This document shows, one piece after another, positions 21,720-57,666 of a stretch of DNA of 64,000 nt. The stretch is from assembly GCA_017311315.1 (NCBI GenBank), contig CM029671.1, forward strand, positions 19,342,565-19,406,564, written 5' to 3'. The notes under the pieces are model-generated. The model was given only the letters and a program-made list of their open reading frames with translations. It was not told the origin of the DNA and made no database searches. Numbering within the stretch: position 1 is the first letter of the stretch; each line of letters begins with the position of its first letter. Source of the DNA: Dendrocalamus latiflorus (lineage: Eukaryota; Streptophyta; Magnoliopsida; Poales; Poaceae). Position numbers and translations under genes: made by a program.

Positions 21720-22170
21720 CTCTGTTCTTCCGAGAAGCCTTCGACCACATTCGATTTATCGATCACGGTCAAGTTTCGACCGTAGCGCTTTCCCTCTCGA
21801 CCGTGTACACTCTTTCATCGCACTGTTTTCCGATTGCTCAATGGTTGTAGATCTCATAGACGTGTGCCCCACTGCCTTACGAGTTGTTTACGACCACAGT
21901 TGATTACGAGTGCTCGATGGTCTTTGACCACGTTGATCGTACGACCATTCGATTGGCTTACGATCATGTCGGTTCCGATTGCACCATGTTTCGATCATGA
22001 TGACTTTGGTTTTGATAGTTACTGACTACAGTGACTTCTGTCCGGTAGTCGATTTCTATCCAAACTGTACTTTGATCGAGTAGTCGAATTTATGACCACT
22101 GTGCAAGCTATCGACCACATTGTCGGACTTATGACCACGGTGTAAACTTTGATCACGTTGTCATTCTTGA
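21720..22170. repeat. Degenerate CGACCAC-motif array, third copy
   Basis: Imperfect units (CGACCACATTCGA, CGATCACGGTC, CGACCACATTGTCGG) like those at 1440-2075, in the same orientation as that array and opposite to 19960-20480. A phrase GTGACATGTGGGATT occurs on both sides (about 21451 and 22199), so a duplicated unit of about 750 bases may underlie this. Confidence 0.5.
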
Positions 22171-22937
22171 TTTGATTTCTCCGATGCTACTGCTTGCTGT
22201 GACATGTGGGATTGGACGCAAAGCCATCTTGACTATTTTCTTCCCACGAGCAAAGAACTGTGCATCGTTCTTGTCTGGTGATCGTACGTCTCCTTTGATA
22301 CTTGTAATCGTTTACGACCACACTTGCGTTTTTTCCCGTCCTCTCTTGGCTCCTCACCTGCCTTCTCTGGCGCTCACTGTCGTGGAGTAGGTGGGCGACA
22401 TGTTGACATCCAAAGGGGCTTTATATTTCTTCATATGTTTTTGTGTTTTCTTCAAGATTTCATTGATTTTCCTTTTACGCGTGACGGATTTATCCACAGT
22501 ATGTTTTAGCACTGACATTATCTAAAAAAAATGTTTTAGCACTGTCTTCTACCAGATTGACTCACCTGGACAACAATGGTACACCTACACCAGAAAGCGC
22601 CGTCACTAGGCGGAGTAGAGTACAAATATACTTTTGACGAGCAAAACTGCTACCAAGACGTCCAACACATCCATAGTGATCACCGACAAACTATTTCCTG
22701 TTGCCACATTCGTTAGCAATCATGTCGCCAACGCTATATCCGAAGTCTGGGGAAGTCCAAGTGTCCAACATATTCATTGGCTTGATTGTAACATGTTGGT
22801 ATCCCAAGGTCTACCATGTAAAATTTGGTACTCGTGTACTTCAACATGGCGTTAATATAAACGAATGATCTTTCTAAGAAAATAACTCACAGACACAATT
22901 GGTCCGTGTTGTTATCTTAATGCTCACAAATAACAAC
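22171..22937. other. Spacer, nothing recognised
   Basis: No gene, terminal repeat or array identified between the motif array and the hAT element. Confidence 0.4.
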
Positions 22938-23401
22938 TAGGGGTGAAAACGGGTCGGGTTAATTCCGACCGATCCAGCACCAAATTCGATTGGTATCGAA
23001 TCCGACTAGTACCGAATCCGGAGAAAAAAATATGGGTTAGGATATGGTAACATCAATATCCGTCCGAATCCGAATATCCGTCCGAATCCGATACGTCTTC
23101 AAGTATGATTTCAGGTTAGTGCTACTTTTTGACGTTTCATTTTCTTTTGTAATGGTAAAATAAAATCTTCCACATCAGCTATTAAATAGTAACATCAAGT
23201 CAGTGCGTCCTACTCTATTTACTGCACTGTATGCATTCCTTACAAACAAGTAGGGGTGCAAACAAATTGGGTTAATCCCGACCGATCCGACACCGAATCC
23301 GATTAGTACCGAATCCGATTGATACCGAATCCGGAGAAAAAATATGGGTTAGGATATGGTAACAGCAATATCCGTCCGAATCCGATCCGTTTTCACCCCT
23401 A
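22938..23401. mobile_element. hAT-type MITE, copy 2 (composite)
   Basis: Ends TAGGGGTGAAAACGG and CCGTTTTCACCCCTA form inverted repeats flanked by the 8-base duplication ATAACAAC (22930-22937 and 23402-23409). The interior matches copy 1 (18395-18826), including GATTTCAGGTTAGTGCTAC and CTTCCACATCAGCTATTAA. An extra left end (TAGGGGTGCAAAC near 23252) sits inside. It lies just beyond the 3' end of the kinase gene. Confidence 0.88.
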
Positions 23402-23852
23402 ATAACAACAACAACAAAATATCTATACAAATAGCCCATCCAACCCACAGTTTATGAGAATCGAGCGCGTATCGTTTGATCCATGGTGCAACATGCAATA
23501 CTACATTAGTAATGTTTTGTTTTCCAGGAGAGAGAAGAACTAGCCAGGCTTTAAGGTAAAGGTCAGATTGGTACATTAGTAGATGATCGATAAAAGTTCC
23601 TCAAACCTCAGAGACGAAACAAATAGCTCTTCTGAAGGCTACTCAAAATCGTTACACGACATCTCACTATCTCAGCATGAACAATGCGATAACAAACTCA
23701 AATCAGATAATGTTCCGAAATTATCACTGAATTACAACAAAGAGCCCCTTTTTTTCTTTTGGAAAATACTAATGAAAACCTTTTGCTGTCGACGACGGGA
23801 ACAGAGGACAATAAAACGGAGGGCGTGGAACACTAAACAAGAAACTGCCGCA

Positions 23853-48658
<24,806 letters not shown>

Positions 48659-48735
48659 GGGAGGCAGCGGCTAGGGTTCGCGGCGGGGCGCGGGGGCGGC
48701 GGCGTGGTGTACGGGTGGTGGTCTACTCATGGAGG

Positions 48736-48772
48736 CGAACTCGCTGTGGTCGCGGGGAGGGGCGCTTTATAC
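48736..48772 (-). promoter_or_regulatory. Kinase gene TATA box and start region
   Basis: On the gene strand GTATAAAGCGCC (TATAAA at 48771-48766) lies about 110 bases before the ATG. Transcription would begin near 48735-48740 and leave a GC-rich leader of about 80 bases. The position is inferred from the TATA box only. Confidence 0.6.
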
Positions 48773-49344
48773 GAGAGAGAGGGAGATGATGGGGTGCCGA
48801 GTCATGAGACGGGGAGAAGGGAAGCTGCTCGACTGTTGCTGCATTCGAGGCGACACTTTCTCGATCCGGCCCCTCCGTCTTGCCATATTTCTGCAAAATT
48901 GAGCAAACAAATGACAATGTGACTCTAGCCACATTTTTAAAAATTTTGGCCTCGTTCTTCTTTAAAAATAGATCTTTTCGTAGACCAATTTGGCTCTGAA
49001 TGCCCCTTTTCAAAAATAGCCTAATCCGTAGACCTACCCCCCACGGCAAGTCACTGCCGAGCTCATTTCTACATAACTGAGCGCACAAATGTGACTCTAG
49101 TCACTTTTAAAAAAAATGGTCTCAAACATCCTTTTTTCAAAAAAGCCCTTTTCATAGACCAATTGGCTCTAAACGCCCTTTTTTAAAAAAATAACCTCCT
49201 CCGTGGATCTACTAGGTGTCTGGAGGCTAAATTTGAGAAGTGGCTAGAGTGACATTTTCAGAGTCACTTCTATTTCTGCATCAAGTACAAGAGTTGCATT
49301 CCACTTTTCAATTTAGGCGACGTTTGAAATGACTGGAGCTTTTG
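48773..49344. other. Kinase upstream region
   Basis: Contains two diverged copies of a segment of about 185 bases (near 48895-49060 and 49075-49230), each with GTGACTCTAG(C/T)CAC, TAGACCAATTTGGCTCT(G/A)AA and CCGT(A/G)GA(C/T)CTAC. No gene seen. Confidence 0.5.
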
Positions 49345-49584
49345 GGCCTGTTCTTTTCGGCTGCGGCTTATGGGTTTTTGTTGAAATTTTTAAATTTTGG
49401 CCGTTTACGGTACAGATTACGGAGAGACAAATACTCACTTGCGATTTTAGCTGGTACAGATATTAGGCTTTTAATGTGTAGATCGTTTAACTTGTAGACC
49501 CCGTCTTGAGAAAATACTCCGTTTGAAAGTTAGGTACTGTAGCAAAAGCCAAAAGCCGCCAGCTTGTGAGGTAAAGAACAGGCC
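49345..49584. mobile_element. MITE with GGCCTGTTCTTT ends
   Basis: GGCCTGTTCTTTTCGGC at the left and GGTAAAGAACAGGCC at the right form terminal inverted repeats around 240 AT-rich bases. The target duplication is unclear, so the superfamily is not assigned. Confidence 0.65.
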
Positions 49585-51894
49585 GACTGAAGATTCTAGT
49601 TTTTGAATAGTAGCAGCTGAAAGTAGAAGCGGCTAAAGGTAGGAGGCATTTGATTCGATGGAGCTTTTGGTTGAACTGATTGGATTGTGTCCCTCATTTC
49701 AACAAGTTGCAAGAAGAAATAAAAAAATCATAGCAAAATGTCACTGCCATTGGCACTCGATGCTTGCTCTCCACAGCCTCCTAGGCTGACAGGAAGATGG
49801 ATCTAGCCTCACCCTTGCTGGATCCGGTGTGGAGGCCGTCGAATCTAGTGTAAAAGGTTGACGCAAAGGAGGACAACAGCAGGGAGAGGAGCACGCCCCA
49901 ACCATGATGGAGCTAAAGCACATGACAACATCAACAATCGGTGATGGAATGTGTGGCCGTGTCATCGTGCGATGGTGAGCTGTCAAGGCATAGGCGGACC
50001 ACGTGGCGACGGTGGGCTATTGGGGCGACGGTGGACCACATGGTGGTGGCAGAGCGTGTAGAGGCGCCGTTGGGGCAGAGGCGGAGCTCATGGCGACACC
50101 ATCAAGGCGAAGACAGAGCTCATGGTGACATCATTGGGGCAGAGGTGGAGCATGTGGTGGCACCGACGGGACAGAGGTAGAGAGGGGGTGAGCTCCTAGC
50201 AGTGTCATCGCGTGGCGATGGGCTATTGGGATGGAGGCGAAGCGAGGGGTTGAGGTGGAGCTCAATCCAACCGAAGCCGCTTCTAAAAGCGGAGCGTTTG
50301 ATTAAACTTCTAGCTTTTAAAAGCCAAAATCCAGAAGTCAAAGCTGTTTCAAATGCCCTCTTAGAGTACCTAGGGTATATAGAACGTAGTGCTTCGGTCG
50401 AGTGCCCCACAGGGCCACCTAGGCTCGAATGCCATAGTGGAGGCGAGAGGGTGCCTTGCAGGGTGTTAGAGCGACTTCTACAAGGTGTAGGTGCTTGAGA
50501 AGAAAAGATGTGGTCCTAGTAGAGAAAGGAAGGGAGAGAGAGAGAGAGTGGGACACCTGGTTCCACTACTTCAAAGGTCAGTGGCAGACGGATCCGGTGA
50601 CGTGAGCTCAGGCGGCGGACAGATCTGAGGAGGCAAGATTAGCGGAGGCCACATCTGACAAAGCAAACTTGACGGTGGCCAGATCCGAAGGCAAACAATC
50701 ATGGTTGCAACGAGGGCATGGGCAGGCGATAACAACATCATTGGGTTCTAGCTTGCTGCGGCTAATCTTATTGAAGAGTGGAGGTGGCAGGCAATAGCGA
50801 CGGTAGCAGCAGAGATAGAATGGGGAGAAAGAGGATAATGGAAAAGAGAGAGGAGGAAAGAGTGGGGAAAAGTGAGGGAGGGAGGAGAGGGGGAAAGTCA
50901 CATGTTGACAGGTGGTCCTAGGGTGTTTATGCAATATCTTTTCTTGCTTCTAGTGTTCCTAGCATAAATTTTTGAATAAAAGTATAACTAGAGGGCTGAG
51001 ATAAAAATTGTTTGGGCTGAAATGCAAATTTTATTGTGGGTCAAATGAAACCACCATGCATTGGGTAGGTGGGAGCTTTGGATAGTGTCTTGAATGCCTT
51101 GTGCCTAGACGGAGGATGAAACCACCATTTGAGGCACCCATGCATTGCACATGCCCTTAGGACTTCCATAGTGTTTAAAGGCAACTCTGCCTCTAAGTTG
51201 GGACCCATAGTCAATCTCTAGTATTACCATTTTTATGCAATGTATAGCCTCTATAGTGGGTCTGCAACAAATATAATTTATCTTAGCCCTCAAATAATCC
51301 CCAATTCCCACCCTTTCCTTCCCGTAAGCATCGAAATTCCCCAACTTTCTCGCTCGATTTGCTCCTCACAACCTGACCTCGCATCAACGAATCCACTGAC
51401 ACAGCCATTAATCTCGAGTGCCGCTCCACTCATCTATGCCGCCCGCTCCCGCTCCACCTCTAGCCCTGACTCCTCAGTGCTACTCTCTCTCTCTCTCTCG
51501 CTCGCTCGCTCCGCCTCCAGCCCCAAAGTCCAGCGAGGAGTCCTTGTGACGACGACGGTGATACGGCAAGGGCTCCACCCAAAACCACATGGGCCCCATG
51601 AGGATGATGTGGTCCCTCATTGCGCTCCTCCAAGATCATGTTGGTATGCGGCTCCCAGCGGTGGAGGAAAGCACGAAGGCATCAAGGATAGTGGGCTCGG
51701 AAGTGGACAGCAAGCCAAGGCAATGACAAGAAGGCTATGGCGACGTAGGTGTGCGCCAGCCATGAAGGCTTTCTCATCCCCATTCTGATAAGTTGGCCCT
51801 TCGAATATTTTAGTTTGAGGAGGCTATCTTCAGGCCTAGAGGCGATGCTATGTATTTTTGCTTGGTGACCTTGTCCCACAATGTATAACATTGC
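49585..51894. other. Intergenic, repetitive, no gene recognised
   Basis: About 49970-50260 repeats phrases such as GGGGCAGAGGTGGAGC and TGGCGAC at irregular short spacing, opening composition-driven frames. A (TC)n/(CTCG)n microsatellite lies at 51482-51511. About 50280-50375 (GCTTTTAAAAGCC...AAAGCTGTTTCAAATGCCCTC) resembles a transposon terminus without a clear partner. Confidence 0.45.
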
Positions 51895-52845
51895 CAGGGG
51901 CGGCCCTGGGCCTAGGCAGCAAGGGCGACCGTCTAGGGCCCACGAAAACTTGGGGCCCCTAGCCCATGTATGTTAGTATGTATATATGTATGATATAGCT
52001 TATGTATTGAATATTAGATATAATTGATTAATAATTAGTTGGGTTAACTACCAAAGTCAAGTAATGCCTCATTTGGTTTATGTTGTGCATCCAGCACTGA
52101 GCGCTCCCTAAATATCCAAGCATGAACATTTATAGAGAACGCATCAATTAAGTCATCCACCAGATCCAATCCACCACGCACACCACCTGCGCCCCTTGAC
52201 CTTTCCACTCCTCTTTCGGTTTTCTCTTCCCCCAAAATAAGTGTCATCATTAATAGAGGAGAGCCCTATTTCATTGATTTTCAACCAATTCGCCTTCAAT
52301 TTTTTCATTTTGTAACAGTTTTACTCGAAATCTCCTTATATAGATGTTGCATATATGGTACATTTTTATGAATTTTTGTTCTTTGATTATCTGGTAAATA
52401 CTACTCCAAATATCCAACGCAATATCTACACTATCTAGAACAAAAATCTTTGACTTTCTTGTAACATCAGTTTCTTTTTTTATATATAGATGTCCATTAG
52501 ATCTAAGAGAGATTAGAAAAACTATTTGAAGCCATCAATGTCACATGAAAGGTTGAATGATCTCTCCTAAATTGTTTTGTCCTTAGTAGCAAATTATAGT
52601 TTTCTAAGACTTATTAATAATATTAATGTGTCAGTGGATTGTCGACAATGAGTACTTTGCATTTTATAATGTACTAAGTCTAATGTTGCCAATAAGTACT
52701 TTGTATTTTGTGACGTACTGTCTAATGGTTACTGTATTGAACTTTACCTTTTACAACTGATATAAAATGTATTGTTACATATTTATATTAGAATGAAAGG
52801 TCTCACTTTTATCATGTCCTAGGGCCTCCAAGATGAACGGCCCTG
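51895..52845. mobile_element. Non-autonomous hAT element, 951 bp
   Basis: Ends CAGGGGCGGCC and, inverted, CAGGGCCGTTC are imperfect terminal repeats flanked by a perfect 8-base duplication AACATTGC (51887-51894 and 52846-52853). The CAGGGGCGG terminus is typical of plant hAT elements. The interior is AT-rich with no recognisable transposase, so it depends on a helper. Confidence 0.88.
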
Positions 52846-52893
52846 AACATTGCCTCCAAGCTTTTTCTCTCTCTTCTTAGAGGCAGCTTTTTA

Positions 52894-53230
52894 GAGCAAG
52901 TTTAATAGAAGAGGTGGCTGCCACCTCTAGGACTAGCCAAATAAGCAAAAAGAGTACACGTGGCTCATGGTGGAGGTAGCTAATACAATAAGTTGAGTAG
53001 ATGTTACCTCTACTAAAGCACACAAACATTTAATACTTGCATAAATATATCAGGGGTCACCTCTTGCATGAGGGGCAGCTTGCCTCTCTCTCCTCGTATG
53101 ATGTGCTAGAGGTCACCTCTTGCATAAGGGGCAGCTTGCCCCTCTCTCCTCTTTTCTCTCTCTTCCACATAGGATTGTGTTGACGTGGATTTCGCTAGAA
53201 GCGACCTAGTCAACATTATTGTACTTGCTC
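52894..53230. mobile_element. MITE with GAGCAAGT ends
   Basis: GAGCAAGTTTAATA at the left and TATTGTACTTGCTC at the right are inverted repeats around about 337 bases. The interior carries a tandem duplication of about 64 bases (GTCACCTCTTGCAT...CTCTCTCCTC at about 53055 and 53112). Flanks TTA/TTT do not settle the superfamily. Confidence 0.6.
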
Positions 53231-53484
53231 TTTCACCACTGTGGATGCTGTTACCTGGGCTAGTTAGCATTTTTTTAACTGTGAGGTCAAATCTTGGTAG
53301 ACCCAAAATTAACCCAAAAGCAAACGTGAAAACGTAGATGGTGGGACTAGAAAAATTTACCGGGTATCGCAAGCGATACATTCCCGGGGGGGGGGGGTTC
53401 CGGCCCGCGCGCGGTGTCCACGTCGCCCCTGTCGCTCGGCCGGCCGGCGCGTGTCCAGCGAATTTGCGTACGGCCGACCGAGCC

Positions 53485-53935
53485 ACTTTCCTCAGGTTTT
53501 TTAAAATTACGTAAAGGTCCTTTTCCCTCGCGAATAGGTCCCTGCAAGTTTTTCCTTACCAAAAAAATTTTAGATGGCGCCCCGCGGGTTCCCAAAATTA
53601 CGTACAGGTCCTTATTTACTTACGTACAAGCCCTTACAAGTCCTCGCTTTTTTACAAAAAACCCCTTTGTTTTTCCCGGAATTGCGCGTTTGCCCCTGGT
53701 TTTTTTATGAAGCTCCCTGCGAATTACCGTCCCTTTTACTTTGGTCCGCACGGTAGCTAGCGCGGCTTGCGTACTTACGTACAGGTCCTTGCAGGTCCTC
53801 GTTTTTTTTACGAAAAGTCCTTTTATTTTCCCGAAATTACGCACGCGTCCTCGATTTTTTTTACAAAACTCCCTGCGAATTGTCGTCTCTTTTGCTTCGG
53901 TACACACGGTGGCTGGCGTGGCGTGGCGCCACGCC
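53485..53935. repeat. Degenerate direct repeat, two units of about 170 bp
   Basis: Unit text ACTTACGTACA(A/G)G...TCCTCG(C/T)TTTTTT...CCTTT(G/T)(T/A)TTTTCCCG(G/A)AATT...CTCCCTGCGAATT occurs at about 53618-53760 and 53771-53930, with a partial third copy before. A G(10) run lies just upstream (about 53386-53398). Drifted copies; function unknown. Confidence 0.6.
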
Positions 53936-53939
53936 TACG

Positions 53940-55139
53940 TGGCTAGTTGATAAAAATTACCACCCGAAACCATGTGACTTACTACAGGTGAACTTCCAAG
54001 TTCCAACTATTGTCTTGCCATTTCGGCGTCTCCTTTTTGCTATACTGTATTTTTTATCTATTTCTTGCGTTTAACATTAAGCTATAAACTAAGTGGTACC
54101 TTGTATACAGATATCCTTTAGATGCGCTATTTTACACGGAGATGTCTTAGTCTGTCATACCATATAATAGACACACTTCTTTCAGTGTTTGGTAGGACTA
54201 CGACACAAAGCTTTTTTTCAAGTCTATCTGCCAACATTTCCGCCCGATCAGTACAAAACCTCCGTTGTAGTGGAACAACATCCACTACTTCATCCATGTA
54301 TATAGCACACATTTTATCAGAGTGTATAGCATTGTTTAATATATTTAATAAAGGATGGATATACACAAAACGGGGACTTACATTTGGAATTCTCATTTCT
54401 CGAAGGATCCTAGCATCTCATTCTTGTGAATTGTTCTAAGTCTAAACATCAGCATAACCATTAATCCCTATATCAAATCAAGAACACCTAGATAAAACAT
54501 TAGAGCGGAAGCGTCACATACCCGAACTCGAAGAAGCTATAGGAAAAATGGTCGGTGGCGCGGTGAAGCAGAGGTAGATGGCCGGAGTTGCGGTGGTCGA
54601 TGCCGACGGGGATGAAGACGAAGAGGGTTCGGTCTTCGTTCACCGTAGTGCCCGTGATAGATCGGGTCTGTATGTGTTTCTTTTGGGATTGAACCACCTG
54701 TCTGAAGCCTTACCGAAACCCCTTTTATTTTGGCGCTAGGTGACCGGGACCGCAACCACAAGCTGTTGGTAACCGCCTCCGATCAAGGCGTGAGGTGGAG
54801 GCACTCCTCCTTGAAATCTCAGGGTTAGTTAGCCGAGATCAACCCAACAATTCTCAGATCCGGCAAACACCGAAGAACACTTTTCAACAGGACATTTTGA
54901 TTCCTAGATCAGATCGCTTTCTAACACTAGTCGCAGGAATATGCTGCCCGTATATCATCGGTCACAAGACATGATGGCTCAAGAAAAGCCACTACAGGAT
55001 GGTTCAAACGGCCAAGGCGGAGAGCAAGAGCACACCAGATCCTTCGGGTTGCTTTCAGACGACCCGAATTCTATCTTCCTTTTTTGTTTCGCCTCGGGAC
55101 CTAAACCTAAAGAAGTAATCCACTCTCTAATTTATAATT
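53940..55139. other. Intergenic spacer, possible LTR relic
   Basis: No gene recognised. About 54480-54930 on the minus strand starts TGTTAGAAAGCGATC and is moderately GC-rich like an LTR, but no second copy, primer site or target duplication could be found. Confidence 0.3.
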
Positions 55140-55734
55140 GAGTAAAATTCATGGTGGGTTGTTGAACTTGTTGCATTGTGTTAACTGGTTCACGATACTA
55201 TCAAAATGCATGTTTAAATCACTAGTATGCATTAGATGGTTCGTTTGTTGGTCACAAACACACTCTTTGCTTCTCGCACACATGGAAGTGCCGCCACTTT
55301 CAACACCATCGTCGGGTCACCACCATCTCAGTCTCGCAGACACCACCCTCAGGTTACCCATTGTCCCCTCCATCCTCCTCACCACCGCTAGAGAGCAGCC
55401 GGAGCCACCACTCAACACCCACAGCCATGGTTCAGATGTAGAGAAAAGAAACAGAAGAAAGTAGAGAAGCATAGAAAAAAAAGAAACTAAGAGAAAGGAG
55501 TAGTGGACAGAGAGGAGAAGAAAGAAAAGAGGAGGTTTTTTAAAAAAATTGCTTGCAGGCATATCGATAGAATTTATGTGGCACTGCCACGTGTATGAGA
55601 AGTGTTCAACATGTGTATTTGTGATCCCAAATGATCCACTTAATGTATGTTAGTGATCCAAATATGCATTTTAAGAGTACCGTGACCTAGTCGACACACG
55701 CAACAAATTCAATGAGCTGTTATGCATTTTACTC
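55140..55734. mobile_element. Non-autonomous MULE with long TIRs
   Basis: The left end GAGTAAAATTCATGG and inverted right end GAGTAAAATGCATAA open terminal inverted repeats that can be followed for about 120 bases at roughly 70-75% identity (for example TCAAAATGCATGTTTAAATC against TTAAAATGCATATTTGGATC). The flanks TTTATAATT (55131-55139) and TTTAAAATT (55735-55743) are a 9-base duplication with one mismatch, as expected of Mutator-like elements. The 340-base interior is C-rich then A-rich and could be captured DNA; I cannot name a source. Confidence 0.8.
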
Positions 55735-55743
55735 TTTAAAATT

Positions 55744-56128
55744 CATAATGATGACAAAATGGCCATTCAGGATGAACACGTGACATCCATTTCTTTTTCT
55801 TAGAAATTGCATGGCATATCTTGGGCATATTCCTCGAGGGAAGTATGATTTGTAGTTGTATCCATGTTTGTGCATACATTTCTAACTCTGGTCCATTTGG
55901 TGGCTTGGAGCGTTTCATGTAGAGAACAAGGGTTTGTTTGAAAGTGTGCCATAGAGCCTTTTTCATGCTTTTTTTTGCGATCAAGACAGCACTTTGTTGT
56001 GATTGGAGGGAGCACGTACGTTAATTGTTTTGTTTTCATCTTTTTATTCCCACTTACTACTGGCACGCCAATTACAAGCGTTTTTCTTGGGTGCAAACAC
56101 AAGAGAGTTGGTTAAAACACGTGACTAA
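55744..56128. other. Spacer, nothing recognised
   Basis: Contains a 100-codon open minus-strand frame (55800-56102) with no recognisable domain and no supporting context. Confidence 0.4.
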
Positions 56129-56420
56129 GGTACCATTTGGTTGGGCTAAAATAAGTTAGTTTATAGCTGAAATTGCACTGTAACTGACTGAAATTGCACT
56201 ATAGCTGATTGAAATTACACTATAGCTAATAGTGACTTATTTGATATAACTAAATTTAAAAAAATTTAAAATAGAAAAAAGGTTAATCCATCACAGACAA
56301 TACAAATGAATACATGAAAAAAGAACCGGCAAAAAAGCTAAAAAGCCAGAAAAATATGAAATTTAGGAATAGTAAAGAATAAACTAGAAGTCAGAAGCTC
56401 AAACCGAAATGAGCGGGACC
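56129..56420. mobile_element. Tourist-like MITE
   Basis: GGTACCATTTGGTTGGGCT at the left and, inverted, GGTCCCGCTCATTTCGG at the right, flanked by TAA (56126-56128 and 56421-56423). Near the left end a unit of about 24 bases (GAAATTGCACTATAGCTGATT) is repeated three times with drift. Confidence 0.65.
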
Positions 56421-56577
56421 TAAATAGGGCCACAAGGGTTAACAAAAACGACGACTACAACATAGTGAAAAGCCTACAAAATGCATTCGTGTCAGCTCCA
56501 TTCCCAGCGCACTCCTAGGCCCACCAAGCATCATCACTTCTATCCACCACCAAGCATCCACGGAGGATGCATGAGTC

Positions 56578-56770
56578 TATGGTTGTAAAAAGATTTGAGA
56601 CTCACGAGTTGTTCAAACTCGGCTTATTGTGAAAAATAGTATATATTATATTAACTGTTACCGAGCTTATTCAAGCCGAACTCCAGGCTCGCTCGAGCCC
56701 GACTCGAGTTTCTACCGAGCTCGAGCTTGGGAGGCTAGATTTGCTTGAGCTCAGCTTGTTTACAGCCCTA
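56578..56770. mobile_element. Short hAT MITE, 193 bp
   Basis: The ends TATGGTTGTAAA and, inverted, TAGGGCTGTAAA are flanked by a perfect 8-base duplication CATGAGTC (56570-56577 and 56771-56778). The interior is rich in GCTCGAGC-type sequence. Confidence 0.85.
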
Positions 56771-57009
56771 CATGAGTCCATCCATTTTTCCTGTTGCTTC
56801 TCCAATGTTCACTTCCCTCCTCCCCGATGCGGCCAAGCTTGCTCTTCCCTGATATCTCTGGCATCTCCCTCCTCATCTCGTCTGCGCATGTAATCTGCCT
56901 GGGATCCATAGATGTGTCGCTCGAGGACACATTGAGGAGGTTGCTAATCACGTCGCCACCTTGATGGCTACTGCGGCATTGCTCCTCTGCCAGCGATGCG
57001 CATGGGTTG

Positions 57010-57300
57010 TTGGCCAACTGAAAGCTCTGGATTTTTATTTGAAAGCTTTGTTTTTTGAAATGGAAAGTTTGGGATGTAGGGTAGAAAGTTTTTAAATATT
57101 TGAGTCAAAAGTTCACATTTGCAATTGAAAGTTTTAGATTTTGTGAGGCAAAAGTTTGAATCCACTAACTGAAAGCATGGATTGTTTGAATGGAAAGTAT
57201 GGAATTCATTTTGAGCCACTTATTTCTTGATTGAAAGTTTGATTTTGGCGTTGAAAACTGGGGATTTCAAGTTAAAAGTATTTGACTTTTTGAGTCGAAT
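57010..57300. repeat. Degenerate AAAGTTTG repeat
   Basis: About ten units of the pattern TTGAAAGTTTGGATTTT recur at irregular spacing of about 20-35 bases. The spacing is too variable for a satellite. No gene seen. Confidence 0.6.
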
Positions 57301-57666
57301 GGGATGGCCACATCACATGGGCCGATGGGTTGCGCCTGCCGCCTGGCTAGTTGCATTGCGCGCGCGGCGCATTGGAGTGTTCGGTTTTTCCAGTTTTTTT
57401 CCCCAAATTTTAACCGATAAAAACCAAAAAAACTGAACACCAAAAAAACCATAATGTAGCTACTGTACCAAATACTGCAACCGATCAAACCAAGTTGACC
57501 GGTTCAGTAAATTTGGTACAGTTTTCTGGTACGGTGGCATTGTGCAAAGCCCTAGTTTGGAAGGACCTATTTTTAATAAACTAAGGACTTGCATGTAATT
57601 ATACAAAACCCTAGGAACTTTTATGCAAAAATTGTAAGGCCGATTGGATCCTATCTTGATCAGACA

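Noticed and set aside
55800..56102. 100-codon minus-strand frame
   Set aside because: Cys- and Lys-containing but matches no family I recognise; no promoter or splice support.
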